Assembly: GCA_913030785.1 (NCBI GenBank)
Contig: CAJWER010000159.1
Span: 1 to 6,926, forward strand
DNA from: an uncultured Chloroflexota bacterium
GTDB lineage: Bacteria > Chloroflexota > Dehalococcoidia > Lucifugimonadales > CAJWER01
Direction: 5' to 3'
DNA length: 6,926 nucleotides
Each line of letters opens with the position of its first letter. The stretch's first letter is position 1. A program made the translations under genes and the position numbers. Of the stretch, positions 1-6,593 are shown piece after piece. Below the pieces are notes generated by a model. It saw only the letters and a program-made list of their open reading frames with translations, had not been told where the DNA came from and did no database searches.

Positions 1-86
1 CGCGAATGCGAGCCGGGCCTTTGCATTTGTTCGACACGGGTAAAGACTGCTTGTGGCACTCCGGACACACTAGACCCGGGACCACC

Positions 87-242
87 CTACACGCCGACCC
101 GGAATTTACATCTGATCTGATTCAGGTCGCCTCCGGCGAAGCGGGCGATGCGGAGCGGCGTCAGTTCCACGGCGCGGGCCGCGCCGTCCAGCACCATCTC
201 CTGCGACACAGATGCCCAATCGCGGGTAACCTTACCGATCAT
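87..242 (-). CDS. Doubtful short hypothetical ORF (51 aa)
   Basis: An ATG at 242 reading leftward opens a frame of 51 codons that stops at 87-89. It begins MIGKVTRDWASVSQ and continues through a protein-like stretch (LDGAARAVELTPLRIARFAGG) before ending RVGV. The composition looks more like real protein than the overlapping plus-strand frame does. I recognise no family. Ribosome-site support is weak: only an AGG about six bases upstream of the ATG. It would be divergent from leuB. It could be a small protein, the surviving N-terminus of a gene cut short by an early stop, or chance. The sequence from 86 down to 1 in the same frame after the stop does not look coding. Confidence 0.25.
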   Translation of the reverse strand: MIGKVTRDWASVSQEMVLDGAARAVELTPLRIARFAGGDLNQIRCKFRVGV

Positions 243-310
243 GGTGAGCCTATCGAACCACCGTCAAGTGTATCGCTTTTCCGCGGACACCCATCTTAGG
301 ACATCTGGCA

Positions 311-316
311 TATAAT
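311..316 (+). promoter_or_regulatory. Candidate -10 box (TATAAT) for leuB
   Basis: A perfect TATAAT lies 61 bases upstream of the leuB start, which is notable in such GC-rich DNA. No convincing -35 hexamer is found at 15-19 bases spacing, and no TG sits immediately before it in the extended -10 position. Transcription would begin near 322-324, giving a leader of about 55 bases. Recognition could depend on an activator. Confidence 0.45.
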
Positions 317-336
317 ACTCCCGGCCCAACAATCCA

Positions 337-363
337 GGCACGCGAGGCCGGGTCAAACGTGCC
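337..363 (+). promoter_or_regulatory. Leader hairpin upstream of leuB
   Basis: GGCACG (337-342) and CGTGCC (358-363) are perfect 6-base complements around a 15-base loop. They end five bases before the AGGA ribosome site (368/369-371 region) of leuB. The position would let folding affect ribosome access, but six pairs can occur by chance in GC-rich sequence. No leader peptide rich in leucine codons is visible, so classical leu attenuation is not supported. Confidence 0.25.
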
Positions 364-377
364 GCATAGGACATAAC

Positions 378-1481
378 ATGAAATTCAAAATAACGGTTCT
401 GCCCGGCGACGGCGTCGGCCCCGAGGTCATCACCGAGGCGCTCAAGGTGATGGATGCTGCGGGATCTCGCCATGGCCACGAATTCGACCTGACCTACGGT
501 AAGATCGGCGGCATTGCGATCGACGAGTTCGGCACGGCGCTGCCCGACGAAACCGCGGAAATGTTCGACGGCGCAGACGCCATCCTATTCGGCGCAGTCG
601 GCGGACCGAAGTGGGACGATACGCGGGCCGCGGTTCGCCCCGAGGACGCGATCCTCGCCATGCGCAAGAACCTGGACGCCTTCGCCAACCTGCGACCAGT
701 CAAGGTCTACCCCTCGCTAATAAACTCCAGCCCCATCAAGCCGCACCTACTCGAAGGTGTCGACATTATGGTCGTGCGAGAGCTGACCTCCGGCCTCTAC
801 TTCGGCAGCCCCAAGAAGGTGTGGAACACGTCCCGCGGCCGTCGCGGCGTCGACACGCTGAAGTACACTGAAAAAGAGATCGTGCGCATCCTGCGGGTAG
901 GTTTCGAACTGGCCCAGGGACGCCGCAAGCTGCTCACTTCAATGGACAAGGCCAACGTCCTGGCGTCCGGCCGACTATGGCGGGAGATCGCCACGGAGAT
1001 GGCCGAGGAGTATCCGGACGTGGAGCTGGAGCACATCTACGCCGACAACCTGGCGATGCAGATTATTCGCAACCCGCAGCACTACGACGTGATCGTCGGC
1101 GAGAACACCTTCGGCGATATCATTTCCGACGAGGCTGCAGTGCTGGCTGGCTCCCTGGGCATGCTGCCCAGTGCCTGCCTGGCGGGCACACCGAAACGTG
1201 GTGGCGTCGGCGGCGGCGGCTCCGTACCGGCGCTATACGAGCCCATCCACGGCTCGGCCCCTGACATCGTCGGGCAGGGCATCGCCAACCCCATCGGCAC
1301 CATCCTCAGCATGTCGATGATGCTGCGCCACTCACTGGGATTGGACGACGCCGCGGATGCAGTCGAGCGCTCTGTTGAAGGCGTGCTGGACGAGGGCTAC
1401 CGCACGCCGGACATAGCAGGTGGCGGCGGCAACGTCGTGGACACGACTACGATGGGCGATGTCATTGCCGGGGGCGTGTAG
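378..1481 (+). CDS. leuB: 3-isopropylmalate dehydrogenase
   Basis: LeuB oxidises and decarboxylates (2R,3S)-3-isopropylmalate to 2-oxoisocaproate with NAD+, the third step of leucine synthesis, as a cytoplasmic homodimer needing Mg2+ or Mn2+. The 367-residue length fits the family. Visible signatures are LPGDGVGPEV (8-17), GAVGGPKWDD (72-81), MRKNLDAFANLRP (95-107), VVRELTSGLYFG (132-143), SMDKANVL (188-195) and GSAPDIVGQGIANP (292-305). By family comparison R96, R106, R134, Y141 and K191 bind or act on substrate, and D223, D247 and D251 bind metal. D296 in the C-terminal loop fits NAD rather than NADP use. The ATG is chosen because AGGA precedes it by about seven bases and the N-terminus matches the family. 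A glycine-rich insertion (about 271-285) is unusual. No leuA, leuC or leuD lies in the window, so leuB is an orphan here. Tartrate or isocitrate dehydrogenase relatives are less likely given the RELTSGLYFG and DTLKYT stretches. Confidence 0.95.
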   Translation: MKFKITVLPGDGVGPEVITEALKVMDAAGSRHGHEFDLTYGKIGGIAIDEFGTALPDETAEMFDGADAILFGAVGGPKWDDTRAAVRPEDAILAMRKNLDAFANLRPVKVYPSLINSSPIKPHLLEGVDIMVVRELTSGLYFGSPKKVWNTSRGRRGVDTLKYTEKEIVRILRVGFELAQGRRKLLTSMDKANVLASGRLWREIATEMAEEYPDVELEHIYADNLAMQIIRNPQHYDVIVGENTFGDIISDEAAVLAGSLGMLPSACLAGTPKRGGVGGGGSVPALYEPIHGSAPDIVGQGIANPIGTILSMSMMLRHSLGLDDAADAVERSVEGVLDEGYRTPDIAGGGGNVVDTTTMGDVIAGGV

Positions 1482-1519
1482 CGAGGCGTGCCGCATCGCC
1501 AGGAAATATTGGCTCTCTT

Positions 1520-1536
1520 CTGAGGGACACCCTCAG
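1520..1536 (+). terminator. Hairpin after leuB, possible terminator
   Basis: CTGAGGG (1520-1526) and CCCTCAG (1530-1536) pair perfectly over seven bases with a three-base loop, starting 39 bases after the leuB stop. No T-run follows, so an intrinsic terminator of the standard type is not shown. It may act as an RNA 3' stabiliser or stop transcription with a factor. Confidence 0.35.
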
Positions 1537-1544
1537 GCTCCCGG

Positions 1545-1567
1545 CCCTTCAACGGGCTCAGGGCAGG
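1545..1567 (+). repeat. Short intergenic repeat-like element
   Basis: The run CCCTTCAACGGGCTCAGGG, followed by CAGG, resembles a short intergenic sequence of the type CCCTTCGACnnGCTCAGGG that I recall from many environmental bacterial genomes. It contains a small stem, GCCC (1544-1547) with GGGC (1554-1557). There is only one copy in this window, so repeat status rests on recollection and would need a genome search. Confidence 0.3.
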
Positions 1568-1635
1568 CGGCGGGGCTTGCCCCTCTGCACACCCCATCAG
1601 GAACGTGTCCAGGAACTACGGACCAATTTCCAGGC

Positions 1636-1690
1636 TGCAGTCAGGTTGAAGCTGGTGACGGTTGGCAGCTTCGGAATGCAGTCATATGGT
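1636..1690 (+). promoter_or_regulatory. Promoter with operator-like repeats for the MFS gene
   Basis: TTGGCA (1662-1667), a 17-base spacer and TATGGT (1685-1690) form a good sigma-70-type promoter, with a start near 1697 and a leader of about 70 bases. Two exact TGCAGTCA copies (1636-1643 and 1677-1684) flank an inverted repeat, GAAGCTG (1648-1654) and CAGCTTC (1666-1672), with four bases between each copy and the stem. The right arm overlaps the -35 box by two bases and the right TGCAGTCA touches the -10 box, as repressor sites often do. No regulator gene is adjacent, so the binding protein is unknown. Confidence 0.5.
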
Positions 1691-1766
1691 GAGTACTTCC
1701 CAATGATGGTGCGCCTATGAATTTGCTGTGTTCCATAAGAACAATCCTGGTTGAGGGTTCTACGCG

Positions 1767-3014
1767 TTGACCGCCAAGAGGGTGAGCGACTGGGGCGGCG
1801 CTCTGCTGAAGAATGCGGCTCGCGCTCCGGCAATGCAGTTCCGAGATTTCCGACTGCTACTGACGGCTTCGCTGTTCGACGGCATGGCGTTCATCGGGGA
1901 AAACGTCATCCTGGGGTGGGTGATTCTGGAGATGACCGACTCGCCATTCATGGTAGGCATGGCGATTGGCATCCGGCATGCTCCGGCATTCTTCCTGGGT
2001 GTGGTGGCAGGCACGATCGCCGACATTATCGATCGGCGCAAGCTCATTCGGTCTCTGAATATGCTGTCTGCACTGGTCGCGCTGGGCATGGCTGCTTTGC
2101 TGATATCCGGACAGGCCAAGCTCTGGCAGCTGCTGCTTTTCCCGGCTATAGCCGGGAGTATAGGCACAACTTCCACGACTACCCGCCAGAGCTTCGTCTA
2201 CGACGTGATTGGCCGACAGAACGCCCTCAGCGGTCTGGCGTACATTAGCCTTGCCACCCGCACCGGAGGGATGGTCGGAGCGTTGATCGTTGGCGGTATC
2301 CTTGCCAAATACGGGCCGGGCGCGGGTTATTTCGTCCTGTCCGGCGGGTATCTGATATCCACACTCATCCTGACGCTGATTCGCTCTCGCGGCCAGGCGG
2401 CCCCAGCGGGCGGCCCCAGCATGCTGAGAGGGCTGTTGGAGTTCTGGACAGAGTTGAGGCACAACCGCACCGTCTCGGCCCTGGTGGTGATCGTCGTGCT
2501 TGTGGAGTTTTTCGGGTTTACAACCCAAACCTTGATGCCAAGCCTCGCCCGTGACGTGCTGCACATCGGACCCGGAGGGCTGGGCGTCATAAGCGCATTC
2601 CGCTCCGGCGGAGGGATGCTGGCCATTGCGGCGGTGTCCACAATCGGCGAGATACGCCATCAGGGGCTGGCGTTAATTGCGGTCATACAGGTGTTTGGTA
2701 CGGCGCTGGTGGTCCTTGGGTTCGCGTCCAACATCTACGTGACCGTAGTTGCAATAGTCATTATGAGCGGGATGATGGCGCTGTCCGACCTGTTCTCTCA
2801 GACCCTCATGCAGAGGCTGGTCCCCAACGAGCTGAGGGGCAGGGCGATGGGTGCGTGGTCTACAGCAGTCGGCACGGCTCCCATTGGTAACCTGGAGATC
2901 GGAGCATTGGCCTCATTATTCGGGATCACGGTGGCGTTCGTATTCCACGGCGCCGGATTGATCGCCGTATCGTTCCTGACCCTGGCCGCCTTCGGCAGGC
3001 TGAGGCGGGTCTGA
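1767..3014 (+). CDS. MFS transporter (MFS_3 / enterobactin-exporter-like)
   Basis: This 415-residue protein is a 12-helix inner-membrane exporter of the major facilitator superfamily. Hydrophobic segments lie near residues 30-54, 60-84, 97-115, 119-138, 153-180, 185-205, 236-258, 268-294, 300-320, 323-347, 362-386 and 387-409, with a cytoplasmic loop near 206-235. The family motif A is GTIADIIDRRK (82-92). TTRQSFVYDVIGRQNAL (138-154) and QRLVPNELRGRAMGAW (349-364) are typical of the MFS_3 branch, which includes siderophore and drug exporters using the proton gradient. The substrate cannot be read from sequence. The start is TTG, with GAGG ten bases upstream; GTG at 1782 lacks suitable spacing and ATG at 1833 would remove the N-terminal tail but no helix. 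The gene stands alone behind its own promoter. A five-pair hairpin, CGGGT/ACCCG (3006-3018), straddles the stop codon. Confidence 0.88.
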   Translation: MTAKRVSDWGGALLKNAARAPAMQFRDFRLLLTASLFDGMAFIGENVILGWVILEMTDSPFMVGMAIGIRHAPAFFLGVVAGTIADIIDRRKLIRSLNMLSALVALGMAALLISGQAKLWQLLLFPAIAGSIGTTSTTTRQSFVYDVIGRQNALSGLAYISLATRTGGMVGALIVGGILAKYGPGAGYFVLSGGYLISTLILTLIRSRGQAAPAGGPSMLRGLLEFWTELRHNRTVSALVVIVVLVEFFGFTTQTLMPSLARDVLHIGPGGLGVISAFRSGGGMLAIAAVSTIGEIRHQGLALIAVIQVFGTALVVLGFASNIYVTVVAIVIMSGMMALSDLFSQTLMQRLVPNELRGRAMGAWSTAVGTAPIGNLEIGALASLFGITVAFVFHGAGLIAVSFLTLAAFGRLRRV

Positions 3015-3277
3015 CCCGAGGCTGTCAGCGTTCGGCAGTCGACTGTGTCGCAGTGACTAACTAATTGCCTGTACCCGCGAGCCGCAATCAACGAGCCTGT
3101 GAGGTGGGGTCTTGCCTTGACGATGGGTGAGTGGCCCCCACCGCAATACTCCGTCGGGGGCCTCCTCAGCATGGCAGTGGAGGAATGCGCACCATCCCCG
3201 GAATCTAGCAACCGGTACCGGTTCATCATCGGGTCTGGATCAGACGCCCACTTATGTGCATACCCAGCCCCGCCCAA
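3015..3277. other. Gene-free gap between convergent genes, with dyads
   Basis: This 263-base interval separates the ends of the MFS and EVE genes. I find no credible protein or RNA gene: the short frames in it match nothing I know. It holds a 10-base palindrome CAGTCGACTG (3036-3045), a 7-pair stem GGCCCCC/GGGGGCC (3133-3139 with 3156-3162, loop of 16), and a 14-base palindrome at 3210-3223. None is followed by a T-run on either strand. The 7-pair stem could end transcripts from both sides, but this is inference. Confidence 0.5.
3210..3223. repeat. 14-base perfect palindrome
   Basis: AACCGGTACCGGTT reads the same on both strands and is also two overlapping ACCGGT units in tandem. It sits about 55 bases past the EVE gene end, between convergent genes, where a promoter operator is not expected. 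It could be a protein-binding site or a cruciform-prone sequence; function unknown. Confidence 0.5.
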
Positions 3278-3760
3278 CTAAGCGTGCGCAGCACCCACAC
3301 TTAGCCCGAGGATGATGTCCCACTCCGCCTTTGTGATGGGGTGGATCGAGACGCGGGGCCTCTTGAATAGCGAGCAGTTCTCCAGACCCGGCGTGACCTT
3401 TATCTGGGGCAGCGTGACGGGATTCGCTAGCTCCGCCTCACCCTTGATATCCACCATAAACCAGATGGGTTTTTCAGGTGTGCTCTTGGGGTCGGGGTGT
3501 TCTGACTCCGGGTCCCATGCCGTATCGTCCGGGTAGCCTTCCCGCACCACCACCGCCGTCCCGACCACAGCGATTGGCTTGGCGTTTGAGTGGTAGAAAA
3601 ACACCCCGTCGCCGACCTTGAGGTCGTCGCGCAGGAAATTGCGCGCCTGGTAATTCCGGACCCCGTCCCACTCGGCAGTCTGACCCTCCTCGGCCATCAG
3701 GTCCGAAAAGGAGTATGCGGTCGGCTCCGACTTGAAAAGCCAGTACCCTCGCTCTGCCAT
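3278..3760 (-). CDS. EVE-domain protein (THYN1-like)
   Basis: This 160-residue protein is essentially one EVE domain, a PUA-like fold that flips and binds modified bases in DNA (5-methylcytosine or its oxidised forms in studied members); some members may bind modified RNA. Family signatures are YWLFKSEPTAYSFSDL (6-21), WDGVRNYQARNFLR (31-44), VGDGVFFYHSN (49-59) and the C-terminal SIHPITKAEWDII (138-150). Length matches stand-alone bacterial homologues. I start at the ATG at 3760 because GGAGGG (3768-3773, minus strand) lies seven bases before it and the homology begins at once. An ATG five codons earlier (3775) has no ribosome site and the good site would fall inside it. The neighbouring divergent gene is folate-linked, and an MT-A70 methyltransferase lies 2.8 kb away. 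The molecular ligand here is not known. Confidence 0.9.
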   Translation of the reverse strand: MAERGYWLFKSEPTAYSFSDLMAEEGQTAEWDGVRNYQARNFLRDDLKVGDGVFFYHSNAKPIAVVGTAVVVREGYPDDTAWDPESEHPDPKSTPEKPIWFMVDIKGEAELANPVTLPQIKVTPGLENCSLFKRPRVSIHPITKAEWDIILGLSVGAAHA

Positions 3761-3801
3761 GGGGACACCCTCCATATTCAGTCAGCTTGCGCTGCCAGCC
3801 C

Positions 3802-3810
3802 AGTTTATCA
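3802..3810 (-). promoter_or_regulatory. Candidate extended -10 for the EVE gene
   Basis: Reading leftward, TGATAAACT gives TAAACT with TG one base upstream, an extended -10 pattern, about 42 bases before the EVE start. No good -35 is seen. Transcription would start near 3795. It would be divergent from the promoter at 3829-3857, with the two -10 boxes about 45 bases apart. Confidence 0.3.
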
Positions 3811-3828
3811 CCACCGGCATGAAACGTA

Positions 3829-3857
3829 TTGACCGGCGAGTCCACCGCGAATACGAT
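3829..3857 (+). promoter_or_regulatory. Promoter for the dehydrogenase gene
   Basis: TTGACC (3829-3834), exactly 17 bases, then TACGAT (3852-3857): five of six and four of six matches to the sigma-70 consensus. Transcription would start near 3864, leaving a leader of about 85 bases that is largely occupied by the inverted repeat at 3866-3923. Confidence 0.5.
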
Positions 3858-3865
3858 GACAGTTC

Positions 3866-3923
3866 ACCACAGAGAGCGCAAAGTTCGCAGAGCCTTCAGT
3901 CTGACCTCCGTGCTCTCAGCGGT
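3866..3923 (+). repeat. Imperfect inverted repeat in the dehydrogenase leader
   Basis: The left arm (3866-3883, ACCACAGAGAGCGCAAAG) and right arm (3906-3923, CTCCGTGCTCTCAGCGGT) pair at 14 of 18 positions counting one G-U, around a 22-base loop. The ACCACAGAGA start resembles a family of small intergenic inverted-repeat elements I recall from environmental genomes. It ends 27 bases before the first ATG of the downstream gene, just before AGGAG, and starts where transcription is predicted to begin. It could be a small mobile-type repeat now serving as a 5' leader stem-loop. Confidence 0.45.
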
Positions 3924-3949
3924 AATCACTTCGTTATGACAGGAGAAGC

Positions 3950-6409
3950 ATGATGCCGAAGGATCTTCCGAAGCGGGCGCGAGCGGTCATCGTAGGTGGT
4001 GGCATTGTCGGCTACAGCGTCGCGTACCACCTGACCCAGTTCGGCTGGAAGGATGTCGTGCTGCTGGAGCAGTTCACGATGGCCGCCGGTACGACCGGCC
4101 ATGGGGCCGGCCTGGTCACGCAGCTACGCCACACGCGGGCGCTCACGGACCTATCGCGCTACGCCGCGGATCTCTACTCCAGGCTCGAGGCGGAGACGGG
4201 CCAGCCCACAGGATTCAAGCAGACCGGCAGCATCACGGTGGCCCGTACACAGGGCCGTGCGGACGAGATCAAGCGGACCATCTCAATGGCCAAAGGCTTC
4301 GGCGTGGAGATCCATAGCATCAGCCCACGCGAGGCCGGCGAACTATGGCCCCTAATGAACACCGACGACGTCATCGGCGCGATGTACGTCCCCAAGGACG
4401 GCCAGACGACCCCGGACGCGACGACGATGGCCATGAACATTGGCGCCACCCGGCGAGGAGCCACCATCCTGGACAACGTGACCGTCACCGGAATACAGCG
4501 CGAGGGTGGGGCCGTCACAGGGGTGAACACCTCTCGCGGCGACATCGAGTGCGAGGTCGTCGTGAATTGCGCGGGCATGTGGGCCCGTGAGATCGGACTG
4601 TTGGCGGGCGTAGCCGTGCCCCTGCACGCCGCCGAGCACGCCTATCTGGTCACGCGCCCGATGGAGGGCGTCACACCCGACATGCCCTCGCTTCGCGACC
4701 CCGACGGCTACATCTACTTCAGACGCGACATCGAGGACCAGGGCGGCATGCTGATGGGAGGCTTCGAGCTCGTAGCCCAACCCTGGGGCATGGGCGGCAT
4801 ACCCGACCACTTCGCCTTCGGACGCATCGATGCCAATATGGACCGCTACGGCGTGTTCGTCGAGAACGCCGTGCAGCGCGCACCAGCGATGGCCGATGTC
4901 GATGTCCTGCGCTGGGTCGTCGGCCCGGAGAGCTTTACGCCCGACAACCGGTACATCATGGGCGAGGCGCCGGAGCTGCGGAATTTTTACGTGGCCGCTG
5001 GCCTCAACTCCAGCGGTATCGCCGGCGCAGCCGGAGCGGGCAAGGCCGTCGCGGAATGGATCGTCGAGGGCCACCCGCAAATGGACCTATCAGAGGTGGA
5101 CATCAGGCGCTTCCACGGCTTCGAGAACGGATCAAAATACCTGTTCGACCGTACGGTGGAGGGCCTCGGACTGCTATACGCCATGCACTGGCCGAAGCGA
5201 CAGCCCGAAACCGCGCGCATGGCTCGACAATCGCCGCTGCACGACCGCCTCACCGCCGCCGGCGCGGCTTTCGGAGAGCTGCGCGGCTGGGAGCGCCCGA
5301 ACTGGTACGCGCCGGAGGGAGTTGAGCCCCTATACGAATACTCCTATCAACGCCAAAACTGGTTCCCCTACTCCGCCGAGGAGCATCGAGCCGTTCGGGA
5401 GACGGCCGGCCTGTTTGACCAGACTTCCTTTGCCAAGTTCCTGCTTCAGGGACCCGACGCCGAGTCGGTCCTGCAGCGCATCTGCGCCAACGATGTTGGA
5501 GTCGAGCCCGGCCACGTCGTATACACCGCCATGCTAAACGAACGCGGTGGAATCGAGGCCGACCTCACGGTCACTCGCATGGCCGAAGACCAGTACATGA
5601 TTGTCACCGGTGGCGGCGTAGCCAGGCAGAATTTCACCTGGGTCAAGAGCCACATTCCCGATGACGCTCGGGCGTACCTCACCGACGTGTCGTCGGCTTA
5701 CGCCACCCTCAGCGTCATGGGCCCGAACTCTCGGGCGATCCTGAAGGGGCTCACCGACACTGACCTCTCCAACGAGGCATTCCCGTTCATCGCGTCAAAA
5801 GAGATAACCATCGCATATGCCCCGGTTCGTGCCACACGTGTCACCTACGTCGGCGAGCTTGGCTGGGAGATCTACGTGGCCACCGAGTTCATAGCCGGAG
5901 TCTACGACGCCATCGTCGAGGCCGGACGCGCGCACGGTCTTCGGCACGCCGGTTACCACGCCATGGACTCGCTCCGCATCGAGAAGGCGTATCGCTCATG
6001 GGGCCACGACATCGCCGACGTGGACACGCCGCTGGAGGCCGGACTCCGGTTCGCGGTCGCATTCGACAAGGAGGGAGGTTTCATCGGCAAGGACGCCCTG
6101 CTCAGGCAGCTCGACGAGGGCCTGAAGAGGCGTTTGGCCGTATTCGTGCTCGATGACCCCGAACCAATTCTCCTAGGCGACGAACCGATCTATCGTGACG
6201 GTGAGCTGGCAGGGGTGGTTACTTCAGGCGAGTACGGCCACACCATCGGCACGGCCATCGGCCTGGGCTATGTCAACAACCCGGACGGGGTCAACGCAAA
6301 CTACGTCAATTCCGGGTCCTACGAAATCCAGATTGCCGGCGAGCGCTTCGCCGCCAAGGCCAGCCTGCGGCCCATGTACGACCCGAAGAGTGAACGAATG
6401 AAGGTGTAG
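3950..6409 (+). CDS. Dimethylglycine/sarcosine dehydrogenase-like FAD enzyme with GcvT domain
   Basis: The 819-residue enzyme has the architecture of dimethylglycine and sarcosine dehydrogenases, which oxidatively demethylate N-methylglycines and pass the methyl carbon to tetrahydrofolate as 5,10-methylene-THF. Domains in order: FAD-binding DAO (about 12-370, dinucleotide motif VGGGIVG 15-21), FAO_M linker (about 373-430), GcvT folate domain (about 432-700) and GcvT C-terminal barrel (about 728-810). H51 in GTTGHGAGL aligns with the histidine that carries covalent FAD in known members; the usual TrpHis is GlyHis here. D538 in GGIEADLTV matches the conserved folate-side Asp of GcvT. YRSWGHDIADVDTPLEAGL (681-699) is also typical. 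No signal peptide is seen, so it acts in the cytoplasm. Two ATGs are in tandem: AGGAG lies 4 bases before 3950 and 7 before 3953, so 3953 may be the true start. Exact substrate is uncertain: dimethylglycine, sarcosine or a related N-methyl compound. No betaine demethylase or folate genes lie beside it. Confidence 0.88.
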   Translation: MMPKDLPKRARAVIVGGGIVGYSVAYHLTQFGWKDVVLLEQFTMAAGTTGHGAGLVTQLRHTRALTDLSRYAADLYSRLEAETGQPTGFKQTGSITVARTQGRADEIKRTISMAKGFGVEIHSISPREAGELWPLMNTDDVIGAMYVPKDGQTTPDATTMAMNIGATRRGATILDNVTVTGIQREGGAVTGVNTSRGDIECEVVVNCAGMWAREIGLLAGVAVPLHAAEHAYLVTRPMEGVTPDMPSLRDPDGYIYFRRDIEDQGGMLMGGFELVAQPWGMGGIPDHFAFGRIDANMDRYGVFVENAVQRAPAMADVDVLRWVVGPESFTPDNRYIMGEAPELRNFYVAAGLNSSGIAGAAGAGKAVAEWIVEGHPQMDLSEVDIRRFHGFENGSKYLFDRTVEGLGLLYAMHWPKRQPETARMARQSPLHDRLTAAGAAFGELRGWERPNWYAPEGVEPLYEYSYQRQNWFPYSAEEHRAVRETAGLFDQTSFAKFLLQGPDAESVLQRICANDVGVEPGHVVYTAMLNERGGIEADLTVTRMAEDQYMIVTGGGVARQNFTWVKSHIPDDARAYLTDVSSAYATLSVMGPNSRAILKGLTDTDLSNEAFPFIASKEITIAYAPVRATRVTYVGELGWEIYVATEFIAGVYDAIVEAGRAHGLRHAGYHAMDSLRIEKAYRSWGHDIADVDTPLEAGLRFAVAFDKEGGFIGKDALLRQLDEGLKRRLAVFVLDDPEPILLGDEPIYRDGELAGVVTSGEYGHTIGTAIGLGYVNNPDGVNANYVNSGSYEIQIAGERFAAKASLRPMYDPKSERMKV

Positions 6410-6593
6410 GCCGAAAAACGGGAAATCGTGAGTCGGAACAATCAGTTGAGTCCTAATTGCACCACAATGAATGATTCCGATTTGTTCTACTTTATCAAGT
6501 AAATTCATTAAGTTCTTGTACCGCGAGTCCGAGTCGCGTAAGTATTGCCGCCCCAATCGAGAAACAAAAAAACGAAGTCAGGGCGGGCGCACC
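6410..6593. other. Spacer with AT-rich segment and GANTC cluster
   Basis: This 184-base gap between the dehydrogenase and the methyltransferase holds no gene. Bases 6461-6520 have 17 G or C in 60 (28%), far below the surrounding coding DNA. Small dyads are present: TCGGAA/TTCCGA (6433-6438 with 6475-6480), TACTT/AAGTA (6488-6492 with 6497-6501) and CGCGA/TCGCG (6522-6526 with 6534-6538). Five GANTC sites start at 6430, 6448, 6473, 6525 and 6531. The promoter of the next gene probably lies here, but I cannot pick a -35/-10 pair with confidence. Confidence 0.6.

Noticed and set aside
6..299. Plus-strand frame (97 aa) at the left edge
   Set aside because: No recognisable family, no good ribosome site, and it runs into the leuB upstream region; the minus-strand frame there is a slightly better, still weak, candidate.
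1857..2660. Long open frame (267 aa) on the minus strand across the MFS gene
   Set aside because: It lies wholly antisense to a gene with clear family motifs and 12 helices; its translation is low in hydrophobic order, rich in His, Gln and Arg, and matches nothing, as expected from GC-rich antisense.
3099..3281. Small plus-strand frame (60 aa) in the convergent gap
   Set aside because: No recognisable protein features; it runs into the end of the opposing EVE gene and contains the dyads, which explains the region better.
4352..5080. Minus-strand open frame (242 aa) inside the dehydrogenase
   Set aside because: Antisense shadow of the FAD domain; no ribosome site or family motif.
4830..5537. 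Plus-strand frame (235 aa) overlapping the dehydrogenase out of frame
   Set aside because: The main frame shows continuous DAO and GcvT homology across the whole span, so no frameshift or overlapping gene is needed; the Arg/Ser/Thr-rich translation is typical of a shadow.
6410..6440. Intrinsic terminator after the dehydrogenase
   Set aside because: The A-rich CCGAAAAACGGG run lacks a usable stem, and the nearby TCGGAA/TTCCGA arms are 36 bases apart with no T-run after them.
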